Shown here: positions 1 to 8,435 of the stretch, one piece after another | How positions within the stretch are numbered: position 1 is the first letter of the stretch | Layout of the letters: every line of letters begins with the position of its first letter | Assembly (NCBI GenBank): GCA_949295645.1 | Contig: CASFLY010000115.1 | Span: 1 to 36,929, forward strand | Direction: 5' to 3' | DNA length: 36,929 nt | From: an uncultured Bacteroidales bacterium | GTDB taxonomy: Bacteria; Bacteroidota; Bacteroidia; Bacteroidales; UBA932 | Program-made: the position numbers and the translations under genes | The notes under the pieces: model-generated | Told to the model about the DNA's origin: nothing | The model's database searches: none | What the model saw: only the letters and a program-made list of their open reading frames with translations

Positions 1-1384
1 ACTCCGGCCAGCCTCCTGCTGCCGACGGAATGTCTATAATACCTCCTGTACTGCCTTTGCCCCCGTCCGGATACGTAGCATGACCGGATCTGGCATCGGC
101 TGCGGCCCTTTCATCGACCTTGTCCCTTCTCAGGGATGCGCCGGCATAGCTGCATACAGCCTCGAAGGCATCTTCGGCAGAATGGGTACTGGTGAACACC
201 TGCTGTCCGGACGGCCCTGACAGTCCCAACCGGTCGCCCAGCAAGGATTCTCCCGACGGGAGACCGTATACACCGTCATCGTGCCAGTACAGGCCTTCGG
301 TATTATCCGAAGCCACTTCCGGATAATCGGCATAGACATTGCCGGCCACATACAGTTCCGGGTAACCATACGGTACAGGTGTTTTCGTCTTGTCGTCATT
401 GGTTCTTGTGTAGATGCCGTTAATATCATAGAACCATTTCCTGTTTTTCTCCTTAGAAGCATCTCCCTGCCTGTAATAATTGTTCACGAGATTGAACCAT
501 CCGCCTTCTCCGCCGTACGTGTTGTTGTTGCCCCAGTTGTAAATGACATTGTTCCGAAAGTCGACATGTCCCCTCTTGTCCGGATTTTCATAATCGAGAT
601 AGATTTCGGGATGATCGAACCGGGGGTTGCGGCTGTCATGATTGGCAAGCATATTATGGTGGAAAGACGCGTTCTTCCCGCCCCAGATGCCGCCATAGCC
701 ATGGGCGCCCTTGGAATGGCCGGCATTTTTAAGGCTTTCCGTCATAATGCACCACTGCAGGGTAAAATTCTCGTTGCCGTAGAAAGAGGCGCACTCGTCC
801 ACCGACCAGGACATCGAACAGTGATCGATGATGATATCCGACTGCCTGCGGCCCCATATACAGTCCTGAGCGTCCCCGTCCTTTACCGAATTGCCGAGTC
901 TGAACCTGACGAAACGGATAATGACATTGTCGGCCTTGACTACGGTAGAATAATTCTTGAGACAGATCCCGTCCCCTGGCGCAGTCTGTCCTGCAATGGT
1001 CAGGTTCCCGTTTTTTATTTCAAGCGGACTCTCCAACTCGATTATGCCTGCCACATCGAACACGACTGTCCTTTTTCCGCCGGCCTCGACAGCGGCCCTG
1101 AGCGAACCAGGCCCGCTGTCTTCAAGGTTGGTCACGTGATACACCGCCCCTCCGCGGCCTCCGGTCACATACATTCCGCCGCCCTCTGCCCCCGGGAACG
1201 CAAGAGCCCCGAGATTTTCCTCATACGGCGGTATCAGGAACTGTTCATACACCTCGTCCGGCACATCCGGATTCTGCACCGGCGTCTCGTCCGCAGTCGT
1301 TTTCCGGCAGCCCGTCCAAAGCAGCATCATCCCAGCCGCCATCATTATCATCCCTTTCCTCTTGGTCTTCCTCTTCATCTTCAT
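1..1384 (-). CDS. PL1-family pectate lyase, lipoprotein (3' end outside window)
   Basis: This is an open frame of 461 codons from an ATG at 1384 (or 1378, in frame) that is still open at base 1, so the C-terminus is missing. The N-terminus is lysine-rich, followed by a hydrophobic stretch and a lipobox-like LLWTGC, so it is probably an outer-membrane lipoprotein. The mature part opens with AFPGAEGGGMYVTGG and carries the right-handed beta-helix blocks of polysaccharide lyase family 1: DHCSMSWSVDE, HGYGGIWGG and NMLANHDSRNPRFDH, the last holding the arginine expected to act as the catalytic base. It resembles the C-terminal half of the next gene upstream (1637-4093) block by block, so the two are paralogues. 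The role is beta-elimination of polygalacturonate at the cell surface. A 252-base gap with a foldback element separates it from the upstream gene, so it may have its own promoter or be at the distal end of the operon. Confidence 0.9.
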   Translation of the reverse strand, partial: MKMKRKTKRKGMIMMAAGMMLLWTGCRKTTADETPVQNPDVPDEVYEQFLIPPYEENLGALAFPGAEGGGMYVTGGRGGAVYHVTNLEDSGPGSLRAAVEAGGKRTVVFDVAGIIELESPLEIKNGNLTIAGQTAPGDGICLKNYSTVVKADNVIIRFVRFRLGNSVKDGDAQDCIWGRRQSDIIIDHCSMSWSVDECASFYGNENFTLQWCIMTESLKNAGHSKGAHGYGGIWGGKNASFHHNMLANHDSRNPRFDHPEIYLDYENPDKRGHVDFRNNVIYNWGNNNTYGGEGGWFNLVNNYYRQGDASKEKNRKWFYDINGIYTRTNDDKTKTPVPYGYPELYVAGNVYADYPEVASDNTEGLYWHDDGVYGLPSGESLLGDRLGLSGPSGQQVFTSTHSAEDAFEAVCSYAGASLRRDKVDERAAADARSGHATYPDGGKGSTGGIIDIPSAAGGWPE

Positions 1385-1459
1385 CTTCTATTTTTCTTTA
1401 TTCTTCCCTCTGGAATTATCGATTCATTCCCGCTATGTCATAATAATATGCGCATGAGA

Positions 1460-1627
1460 GGGTCGGTGGGGGTCGTGTTGCGGCGGCAATTTCACCCGAA
1501 ACCCACGACAAAACAACAGTATTAGGAAATGTTAGGACAACAGAGGTGCGAAGGAGGAAAACCAACGGTTAAAGGGAGGGGACCCACGAAGTGGGGAGGA
1601 CCGCCGGAACAAGTCCCCCACCGACCC
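1460..1627. repeat. 168-base foldback element with terminal inverted repeats (MITE-like candidate)
   Basis: The 13-mer GGGTCGGTGGGGG at 1460-1472 is repeated inverted and perfect as CCCCCACCGACCC at 1615-1627. The match continues imperfectly inwards for about 14 more bases: TCGTGTTGCGGCGG on the left and ACTTGTTCCGGCGG read inward from the right. Inside is a small hairpin, CCCAC-GAA-GTGGG, at 1583-1595. No convincing target-site duplication flanks it and it has no plausible protein. It fills most of the gap between the GH105-PL1 gene and the PL1 gene. It could be a miniature mobile element, a repetitive extragenic element or a structured RNA. Confidence 0.5.
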
Positions 1628-1636
1628 GACGCTTAT

Positions 1637-4093
1637 CTAATTGATATCCCCTTCGGAATCGATAATTCCAGGAAGCCCTGTGACCGACCCTTTCGTCAAA
1701 ACCTCCCCCGTCCTGACCTGCCCCACAACCCTCCTGTCCGCCTCATCCCTGCACAACGACGCCCCCGCATCCTTCAGGACAGCCCTGAACACCTTCCCCA
1801 CAGGCTCCGCCGCCACAGGATACCTCATATAAAACGGCTTGTCCGCCGACACCTCCTCATATTCCGCCTCATACTTCCCTATCTTCTCCATATCCGGCAT
1901 CTTCCCCTGCCGGTTTCCTTTCTTCACATATCCGATGTCATAGACATTGTCCTTTATGTAAAAGGAGCCCGGTATCATGGAAGTGGACTCCGAAGTATAG
2001 ATTTCAAGATAGCGTCCGTCAAGATTCCCGGTAGCCGGCCCCGGGATGAAGATATTCCCCGCGACATTGAACCAGCCCTCCTCTCCCCCGTAGGCAGCCT
2101 TCATCCCCCAGTTGAAGACGACATTGTTCACAAACTCCACCGTTCCCCTGTAAAACAGCATATCGGATCCGGAATAAACGCCGGGATGGTCGAAGCGTGG
2201 GTTCCTGCTGTTGTTGTCGGCAAGGATGTTATGATGGAACGAGACATTCCTCCCGCCCCAGATGCCGCCATAGCCATGCTCTCCCTTGCGGTGTACCGAG
2301 CTGTTCAGGGCCTCGGCGATGATGCACCACTGCACGGTAGCATTGCTCAAGGCATAAAATGAAGCATTCTCATCCGTAGCCCAGCTTACAGAACAGTGGT
2401 CCACTATCACATTGCTCACCCGCCGTGCACCGAGAGCATCATTCTCGTCCTTCTGTGCCGAGCCCATACGGAACCGCATATACCGGATTACCACCTCGTC
2501 CGCACCTATGTACAGGCCGTGGTCACGCAGGGTAATTCCCTCTCCGGGAGCGGTTTCCCCGGAAATCGTGATGAAAGGGTCCTCGATTTTCAGGGTGGAC
2601 TTCAGACGGATGTCGCCCGAGACCGCAAACTCCACGATGCGCGGGCCTTCCGACTCCACGGCATGCCTCAGGGTCCCCTCCTCGTCCGTATCTTCCAGGG
2701 AAGTCACGGTAAAGACCTTGCCGCCCTTCCCTCCGCGGGTGTACTTTCCGCCTCCGTCAGCGCCTTCGAACGCGAGTTCCGGGCTCTGCGGTTCATGCAC
2801 ATACTGTCCGTTCCGGACCGCCCTCCCGTCGGGCACATACTCGATATTGTTTGCCGCCTCATACTCGAGGGAAGCCCAAATGAACGGGCCCACCCCCTTG
2901 CAGTCATTCTCTATCACCGGCTCGCTCAGATAGTACTCATACGTACCGCTGCGCATGTCCTTGCCTCCGAGTCCCGCCACGGCACAGCAGGAAGTCAGAG
3001 AGATGGTGCCGTCGGGGTTTTCCCTGATAAAAGCACTGACGAACTTACGGTAAAGCTCCCGGGAGAAATCCCGCCACTCCGGGGAGAGCCAGCCCCGGCG
3101 GACACCTTTCAGATAACAGTAGACGAACATGGCCGAAGCGGTCGACTCAAGATAGTTCCCCTCTCGTCCCGGAGAGTCGAGCACCTGGTACCACATCCCT
3201 GTCTCCGGGTCGGCATACTTTGGAAGCACTTCCATAAGGTACCTGAACTGCCTTATCAGCTCCGAAGTCCCGGGATGTTTTTCCGGCAGATAATCCATGG
3301 TCTCGGCCAGGGCCATGGCATACCAGCCGCAGGCCCGGCCCCAGGCATGCGCCGACTGTCCGGTCAGGGAATCCGCCCAGAACATCCCACGGGACTCGTC
3401 CCAGGCGTGTCTGAACAGGCCCGTGACAGGGTCGAAAGTATGCCTTGAGGCAACGGTGAAATCCCGGCAGATGTCGCTGAATACCGAATCCCGCTCCTGA
3501 GCCGGAGTGAATTTCCTGGTGTACTCGGCAAGGAAAGGCTGGGCCATATACAGGCCGTCCAGCCAGACCTGGTGCGGATACACCTGTTTGTGCCAAAACA
3601 CGCCCTCACTCGTCCTGGGTTGGGAATCGAGCTGTTCCCTGAGTTTCCGCAACACCCTGCGGTACTTCCGGTCGCCTGTATCATAATAAAGCCGGTAGTA
3701 GATCCGCCCGGGGCAGATATGGTCGAGGTTGTAGTTCTCCTTTTTATAAGTGGCGATATTCCCGTTCCCGTCGGCCATAGTGTCCGCCCAGTCACGCACG
3801 TAGTCCACGGGGTAGGAAAGCCCGTAACGCTCCGCCACGTCGAGGAAAGACAGCAGTTCGAGTCCTGTAGTATAGTTCCACTTGAGCTTGCCCTGCCTGC
3901 CGTCGAGATACGTCGCCTGCGGATTGCGGAGCATCTCGGAATCCATCATCCGGACGGAATAGGGGATGTCTCGGGACACCCGGGAAGAAGATCCGGGAGC
4001 ACCGGCTTCCGGTGCAATGGCGGAAGCCGCCGCCTGGGCCAGAAGGACGGCCGCAAGAGAAATGCCGAGCCTGTATTTCATAACATGTTCCAT
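1637..4093 (-). CDS. GH105 unsaturated galacturonyl hydrolase fused to PL1 pectate lyase
   Basis: This 818-residue exported protein carries two enzymes. A signal peptide (MKYRLGISLAAVLLAQAAAS, from the internal ATG at 4081, the likelier start) precedes an alpha/alpha-barrel domain at about residues 45-415. That domain has GH105 signatures: YNLDHICPGR and VYPHQVWLDGLYMAQPF, each with a conserved aspartate, then RACGWYAMALAE. From about residue 440 a PL1 beta-helix follows, with AFEGADGGGKYTRGG, DHCSVSWATDE, HGYGGIWGG and NILADNNSRNPRFDH. The lyase half would produce unsaturated oligogalacturonides and the GH105 half would remove the unsaturated terminal residue, feeding KduI. Single-domain members are usually near 350-400 and 450-520 residues, so both halves look complete. 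The gene starts one or two bases after the HTCS stop, which indicates co-transcription. Confidence 0.92.
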   Translation of the reverse strand: MEHVMKYRLGISLAAVLLAQAAASAIAPEAGAPGSSSRVSRDIPYSVRMMDSEMLRNPQATYLDGRQGKLKWNYTTGLELLSFLDVAERYGLSYPVDYVRDWADTMADGNGNIATYKKENYNLDHICPGRIYYRLYYDTGDRKYRRVLRKLREQLDSQPRTSEGVFWHKQVYPHQVWLDGLYMAQPFLAEYTRKFTPAQERDSVFSDICRDFTVASRHTFDPVTGLFRHAWDESRGMFWADSLTGQSAHAWGRACGWYAMALAETMDYLPEKHPGTSELIRQFRYLMEVLPKYADPETGMWYQVLDSPGREGNYLESTASAMFVYCYLKGVRRGWLSPEWRDFSRELYRKFVSAFIRENPDGTISLTSCCAVAGLGGKDMRSGTYEYYLSEPVIENDCKGVGPFIWASLEYEAANNIEYVPDGRAVRNGQYVHEPQSPELAFEGADGGGKYTRGGKGGKVFTVTSLEDTDEEGTLRHAVESEGPRIVEFAVSGDIRLKSTLKIEDPFITISGETAPGEGITLRDHGLYIGADEVVIRYMRFRMGSAQKDENDALGARRVSNVIVDHCSVSWATDENASFYALSNATVQWCIIAEALNSSVHRKGEHGYGGIWGGRNVSFHHNILADNNSRNPRFDHPGVYSGSDMLFYRGTVEFVNNVVFNWGMKAAYGGEEGWFNVAGNIFIPGPATGNLDGRYLEIYTSESTSMIPGSFYIKDNVYDIGYVKKGNRQGKMPDMEKIGKYEAEYEEVSADKPFYMRYPVAAEPVGKVFRAVLKDAGASLCRDEADRRVVGQVRTGEVLTKGSVTGLPGIIDSEGDIN

Positions 4094-4094
4094 T

Positions 4095-7000
4095 TTATGC
4101 CTTGTGTTCCTTTATGTAATCGACAGGTGAAATGCCGAAATGCTTCTTGAACGAACGGCTGAAATATCCCGGGTCGGAAAATCCTACCTTGTAGCAGGTC
4201 TCCGAAACGGAATACTGGCCGCTTTTCAGGTAATATGTAGCCTTTTCGAGCCTGAAATCCTGGATAAGTTCCACCGGGGACTTTCCAGTCAGGCCCTTTA
4301 TCTTGTTGTACATCGATGTCCTGCCCATCCCGACATAGCCTGCGAGCTGGTCCACCGTCACCTCGGCATCGGATACATTCTCCTCAAGCCAGGTCATCAC
4401 CTTTTTGATAAGCACCTCGTCCCTGTCGGTAATGACTATCTCGTCCGGTCGTATCCTGACTTTGGCGTCGCCCCCTGCACCGGCATTGTCAGAGCGGGCC
4501 ATCATCGAAAGCAATGACCGCCTGCGCTCTATCAGGTTGTCGATTCTGGCTGAAAGCAGCTCCATCGTAAACGGTTTCGAGATATAGCCGTCCACACCGT
4601 ATTTCATAGCCTTCAGATGGGTGTCATTCTCGTGGCGGGCCGTTATCATAATTACAGGTATATGACTGGTGTTGAAATCGTTGCGGATATGATTCACCAA
4701 GGCTATGCCGTCCATTCTCGGCATCATCAGATCCGTGATTATGATGTCCGGCATCCAACCCTGGTCGATCAGGGCCAGGGCCTCGACCCCGTTGGCCGCA
4801 TCGCGGACTTCATATCTGTTTATCAGGGCATTGTAGATATAGATCCGCAGTTCCGCATTGTCCTCCACCACCATTACCTTGAGGGCGTTTTCCGGATACG
4901 TCGGCTTCACCTTGTATTTGCTGAGGCCGTAGGACTCCGCCACCTCCTGCGCCGGCCCGTCTTCGACGATATCGGCCTGGCTTTCATTGAAATGTTCCTT
5001 CCCGAGAGGCAGCCTGACATAGAACTGCGATCCCTTGCCCTTTTCGCTCTCGACCCATATTTTCCCGCCGTGGACATCGGCTATCTCCCTGCAGAACGAA
5101 AGGCCTATTCCGCTGCTGGCCACACCGTTGAAAGAATGTTCCCCGGTAGAGATGAACGGCTCGAATATGGCGGTCTGCCTGTCTTTCGGGACGCCTATCC
5201 CGTTGTCCTTTACCATAATGGTAAAAAATTCCCCGCCGTCCTTGTAATACACCGCCACCTCTATCCTGCCGCCGTCGGCCGTATATTTGAACGCATTGGA
5301 TATCAGATTGTAGACCAGGGCTTCAATCCTCACGGAATCGCACCATATCATCAGGCTGTCGGTGGAATGCGTGAGCCTCATCTCGATGTGCCGTTCGACA
5401 GACATGTCCTTGAAGTCGTCATAGACCTGCTTTACCGTCTGCACTATGTCTATCTGCCTTATATTCAGCTGCATCTTGCCTCTGACAATGCGCCTTATGT
5501 CCAAAAGCTGGTTCACGAGGGTCATCATCCGCCTGGAATTCTTATAGACAAGGTCGACGCTGTACTCATCGGGAGAGCCGGGCGCCATCCTGTGTTTTAT
5601 GTCCTCTATACCTCCCAGAATCAGAGTCAGAGGGGTGCGGAGCTCGTGGGATATGTTGGTGAAGAAACGCCCTTTTATCTCGTTGAGCCTTTCCTGAAGG
5701 GCCACGTCGTTTTTCAGCCTGACAGACGTGACGAACATCCGGACAAGAACCGCAATGACGGATATGACGACAAGGCTGTAGAAGAGGACAGCCCACCAGG
5801 AAGCCCATGGATGCGGCCTGACCCTCAGGTTTACGGAGACCGTCTGCGGGTCGGAGTAGCCTGCTTCGGTGGATGCCGAAACCATAAACTCATAGCGGCC
5901 GGCAGGAATCCGCGAATACGAGACGGAAGTGTTGCCGTTGGCCGCAATCCAGGCCTTGTCATAGCCTTTGAGCATGTAGGAATACCTTATGTTGTCCAGG
6001 ATGCTGAAATTCAGGGATGCGAAATCGAAACTGAAAAACGAATAGTCGTGAGGTATGACGATTCCGTCCCGGGCCGGCACGGGGCGGCCGTCGACCGTAA
6101 ACCCTGAAATGACAAGGTGCTTGTCTTCAGGTTCGTAGACGAACATATCGGGGTCGAAGCGGTAAACATTGTTCAGGGTGCCGAAGGCAATGGTGCCGTC
6201 TGTAAGTCTGGCGCAGGCAGCTTCGCTGAATGTGGTGGGGATGACCCCGTAATATCGGGAATAATTCACGACCGACCTGTCGGCCTTCGAAAATCTGGAA
6301 ATGCCCGTTTCCGTGGAAAGCCAGATATCCCCGTCCATGTCGTCCACGGCAGAAAGCACGATATTGCTGCTCAGGCCGTCCGCCCTGCTGACTATGTCGA
6401 ATACAGGGCCGTCCTGTCCGAACTCGATTCTGTTAAGGCCTCCTCCGAAAGTGCACAGCCAGGTATCCCCTCCATTGTCGGTAAAGATATAGATGATGTC
6501 GTTGTTCCCGAGAGAACGGATGTCGCCAGGGACTTTCCTCTCGGCGTGGAATTCGGTAAGTTCCGGATTTTCCCCGGGCCAGAACCAGATCAGGCCGCCT
6601 ACCGTCGCCACCAGCATCCTGCCGTCGGGCATGCAGTGTACGTAACGGACCTTCTCCCCCATATCGAGAGGATAGTTCGGGAAATCCCTGTAGACGGTAC
6701 AGAATCTTGTGCTGTCGGCATCGGGAAGTGCGGAAAGGCCGCCTCCGTACGTCCCTACCCACAGCCGGCCGGAAGAATCCTGGGCTATGGAATAGACATC
6801 GTCCGAGCTCAGGGAATGAGGATCGGAAGGGTCATGACGGAAACGCCGTTCCGGACTGCAGCCGTCCCCGTCGGGACGGAGCTTCAGCAGTCCGTCACCC
6901 TTGGTACAGAGCCATATATTGCCGTCCCTGTCTTCGAATATGGAATAGATGACGCCGAAAGTCTCTGAGCCCCTTATTTTCCTGCAGGAAGACATGTCGG

Positions 7001-8387
7001 AAGTGTACACGAAGAGTTCCCTGCTTTTGGTGGCCACCCATACCGAGCCCTTGCTGTCCGTCAGCATGGCCCTGACTTCCGAGGAAGAAATCCTGTCGGA
7101 AGACTCCGACGGAGGAGCCACGACTTCGACCCTCGGATTGATGACCGTTGCCCGTTCGAGCCCCCTCCTGACAGTAGAAAACCACAGGACACCCGAATCG
7201 TCCACGGTGTAGCAGGCCACCCCGTTCATAAAACGGCAGTCCGGGGATTCCCGGACATTGTTCAGGGGAACGATCTCGTCGGCATCACGGTCATAATAGC
7301 CGAAACCGTAGTCGTTCATCTTTATCCAGAGCCGGCCGTCATGCTCGAGCACCCTCGCCAGCGTGTCGGTATAGTAGGACATCACGTTGCGGCTATGCTC
7401 ATAATGTCTGAATGCCTGCCGCCCGGGATTCCAGGAAGTGATTCCCGTCCTGTCCGTCACGATCCACAACAGGCCCTCCGGATCCGGGAACGTATACCTG
7501 ACCCGTCCTATATCCCCTTTGTGGAAACGGAAAGAAAAGTCGGTGGTGTCTACCGAAGCTATGGTGCCGTCCGAGAATCCTACATAGAGGCCTCCGGCAC
7601 CGCCCCCCCCGGTGACTGTCATGGAAACCGCCCCTCCGGCAGCAGGATTATCGTAAGGCTTGTGAAACCTCCGGCCCGAAACCTTGTCTACCGCGAAGAT
7701 TTCTTCCGCGGAAGAAAAGACGAGCAGGTTTCCTGTTTCGGCGAAACAGGAAATGCCGGGATTCCTGGTGATTATGGAAATGCCGCCGTCCCTGACAGAT
7801 GCCAGCCCGGTCTCGGAAACGACATATATGTTACCGTCCGAATCCTCGAAAATCTCCCTTATCTCCTTTCCGATGACATTTTCCGGAGCCTCGTTGAAGA
7901 TGAGTTCCGATTCCAGATCAGGGCCGGTCTTGTACAGGCCGATTCCTTCCAGGGCCATCCAGGTATTTCCCGCCCTGTCGCAATGGTATTTACCCACACG
8001 GGCCTTGGACAGCGCAGGATCGATATCTCCCGGGACGGCGACAAACCTCCCGTTTTCCGAATCGAAGCGGAAAATGGAATTGTCGTAGGTCGTCACCCAC
8101 AGGTGTCCGCCGGCATCTTCGTTCAGGGAAAGGATTCTGTTGTGCGACAGGTTCGAATAGTCCCCCGGCTGGACGGTATAGTTCACGAAACGGTTCCCGT
8201 CGAAGCGGCTCAGACCGTACCAGGTGGAAATCCAGATATAGCCGTCCCTGTCCTGGAGGATCTGGCTGATATAATTGTGGGACAGCCCGTCTTCGGAAGA
8301 ATAATGTTCGAAAATACAGTCCAACGGCGCTGCGGCAGCCTGCAACGCCAGCATCAGGACAGAGATGACCGGTAATAAACGCTTCAT
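4095..8387 (-). CDS. Hybrid two-component system sensor/regulator (HTCS)
   Basis: This is a 1430-residue one-protein sensor and transcription factor of the type that controls Bacteroides polysaccharide loci. In order it has a signal peptide, a periplasmic sensor of Reg_prop repeats forming two beta-propellers (many GYIWISTWYGLSRFDG-like repeats, about 20-760), a Y_Y_Y domain (about 790-840), a membrane segment (about 857-885), HisKA with phospho-acceptor histidine in NISHELRTP (about 912), HATPase with NLISNAFKY, DNGIGVP and SSGIGLSF, a receiver domain with VVEDN and phospho-acceptor DLMMPRMDG (about 1217), and a C-terminal AraC helix-turn-helix domain (about 1330-1430). Every motif is present, so it should be active. 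Its position among pectin enzymes suggests it senses a pectin-derived oligosaccharide. A run of eight Gs (coding strand) lies in the propeller region at 7603-7610. Confidence 0.97.
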   Translation of the reverse strand: MKRLLPVISVLMLALQAAAAPLDCIFEHYSSEDGLSHNYISQILQDRDGYIWISTWYGLSRFDGNRFVNYTVQPGDYSNLSHNRILSLNEDAGGHLWVTTYDNSIFRFDSENGRFVAVPGDIDPALSKARVGKYHCDRAGNTWMALEGIGLYKTGPDLESELIFNEAPENVIGKEIREIFEDSDGNIYVVSETGLASVRDGGISIITRNPGISCFAETGNLLVFSSAEEIFAVDKVSGRRFHKPYDNPAAGGAVSMTVTGGGGAGGLYVGFSDGTIASVDTTDFSFRFHKGDIGRVRYTFPDPEGLLWIVTDRTGITSWNPGRQAFRHYEHSRNVMSYYTDTLARVLEHDGRLWIKMNDYGFGYYDRDADEIVPLNNVRESPDCRFMNGVACYTVDDSGVLWFSTVRRGLERATVINPRVEVVAPPSESSDRISSSEVRAMLTDSKGSVWVATKSRELFVYTSDMSSCRKIRGSETFGVIYSIFEDRDGNIWLCTKGDGLLKLRPDGDGCSPERRFRHDPSDPHSLSSDDVYSIAQDSSGRLWVGTYGGGLSALPDADSTRFCTVYRDFPNYPLDMGEKVRYVHCMPDGRMLVATVGGLIWFWPGENPELTEFHAERKVPGDIRSLGNNDIIYIFTDNGGDTWLCTFGGGLNRIEFGQDGPVFDIVSRADGLSSNIVLSAVDDMDGDIWLSTETGISRFSKADRSVVNYSRYYGVIPTTFSEAACARLTDGTIAFGTLNNVYRFDPDMFVYEPEDKHLVISGFTVDGRPVPARDGIVIPHDYSFFSFDFASLNFSILDNIRYSYMLKGYDKAWIAANGNTSVSYSRIPAGRYEFMVSASTEAGYSDPQTVSVNLRVRPHPWASWWAVLFYSLVVISVIAVLVRMFVTSVRLKNDVALQERLNEIKGRFFTNISHELRTPLTLILGGIEDIKHRMAPGSPDEYSVDLVYKNSRRMMTLVNQLLDIRRIVRGKMQLNIRQIDIVQTVKQVYDDFKDMSVERHIEMRLTHSTDSLMIWCDSVRIEALVYNLISNAFKYTADGGRIEVAVYYKDGGEFFTIMVKDNGIGVPKDRQTAIFEPFISTGEHSFNGVASSGIGLSFCREIADVHGGKIWVESEKGKGSQFYVRLPLGKEHFNESQADIVEDGPAQEVAESYGLSKYKVKPTYPENALKVMVVEDNAELRIYIYNALINRYEVRDAANGVEALALIDQGWMPDIIITDLMMPRMDGIALVNHIRNDFNTSHIPVIMITARHENDTHLKAMKYGVDGYISKPFTMELLSARIDNLIERRRSLLSMMARSDNAGAGGDAKVRIRPDEIVITDRDEVLIKKVMTWLEENVSDAEVTVDQLAGYVGMGRTSMYNKIKGLTGKSPVELIQDFRLEKATYYLKSGQYSVSETCYKVGFSDPGYFSRSFKKHFGISPVDYIKEHKA
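7603..7610 (-). repeat. G8 homopolymer tract inside the HTCS sensor domain
   Basis: The plus strand shows eight consecutive Cs, which is eight Gs on the coding strand, encoding part of a TGGGGAGG stretch in the beta-propeller sensor. The reading frame is intact as sequenced. It is the second longest G tract in a coding region of this window after the one in the TonB receptor, and a one-base slip would truncate the regulator. Confidence 0.8.
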
Positions 8388-8435
8388 TCGGATTTGGTCG
8401 GTTTAGCTGTATGACGACAGATCATCTCAAGTTAC

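Noticed and set aside
281..1525. 414-codon open frame on the plus strand
   Set aside because: It is antisense to the PL1 gene, whose conserved motifs are on the minus strand; the plus-strand product has no recognisable features.
4617..6107. 496-codon open frame on the plus strand
   Set aside because: It lies antisense within the HTCS gene, where kinase and receiver motifs are unmistakable.
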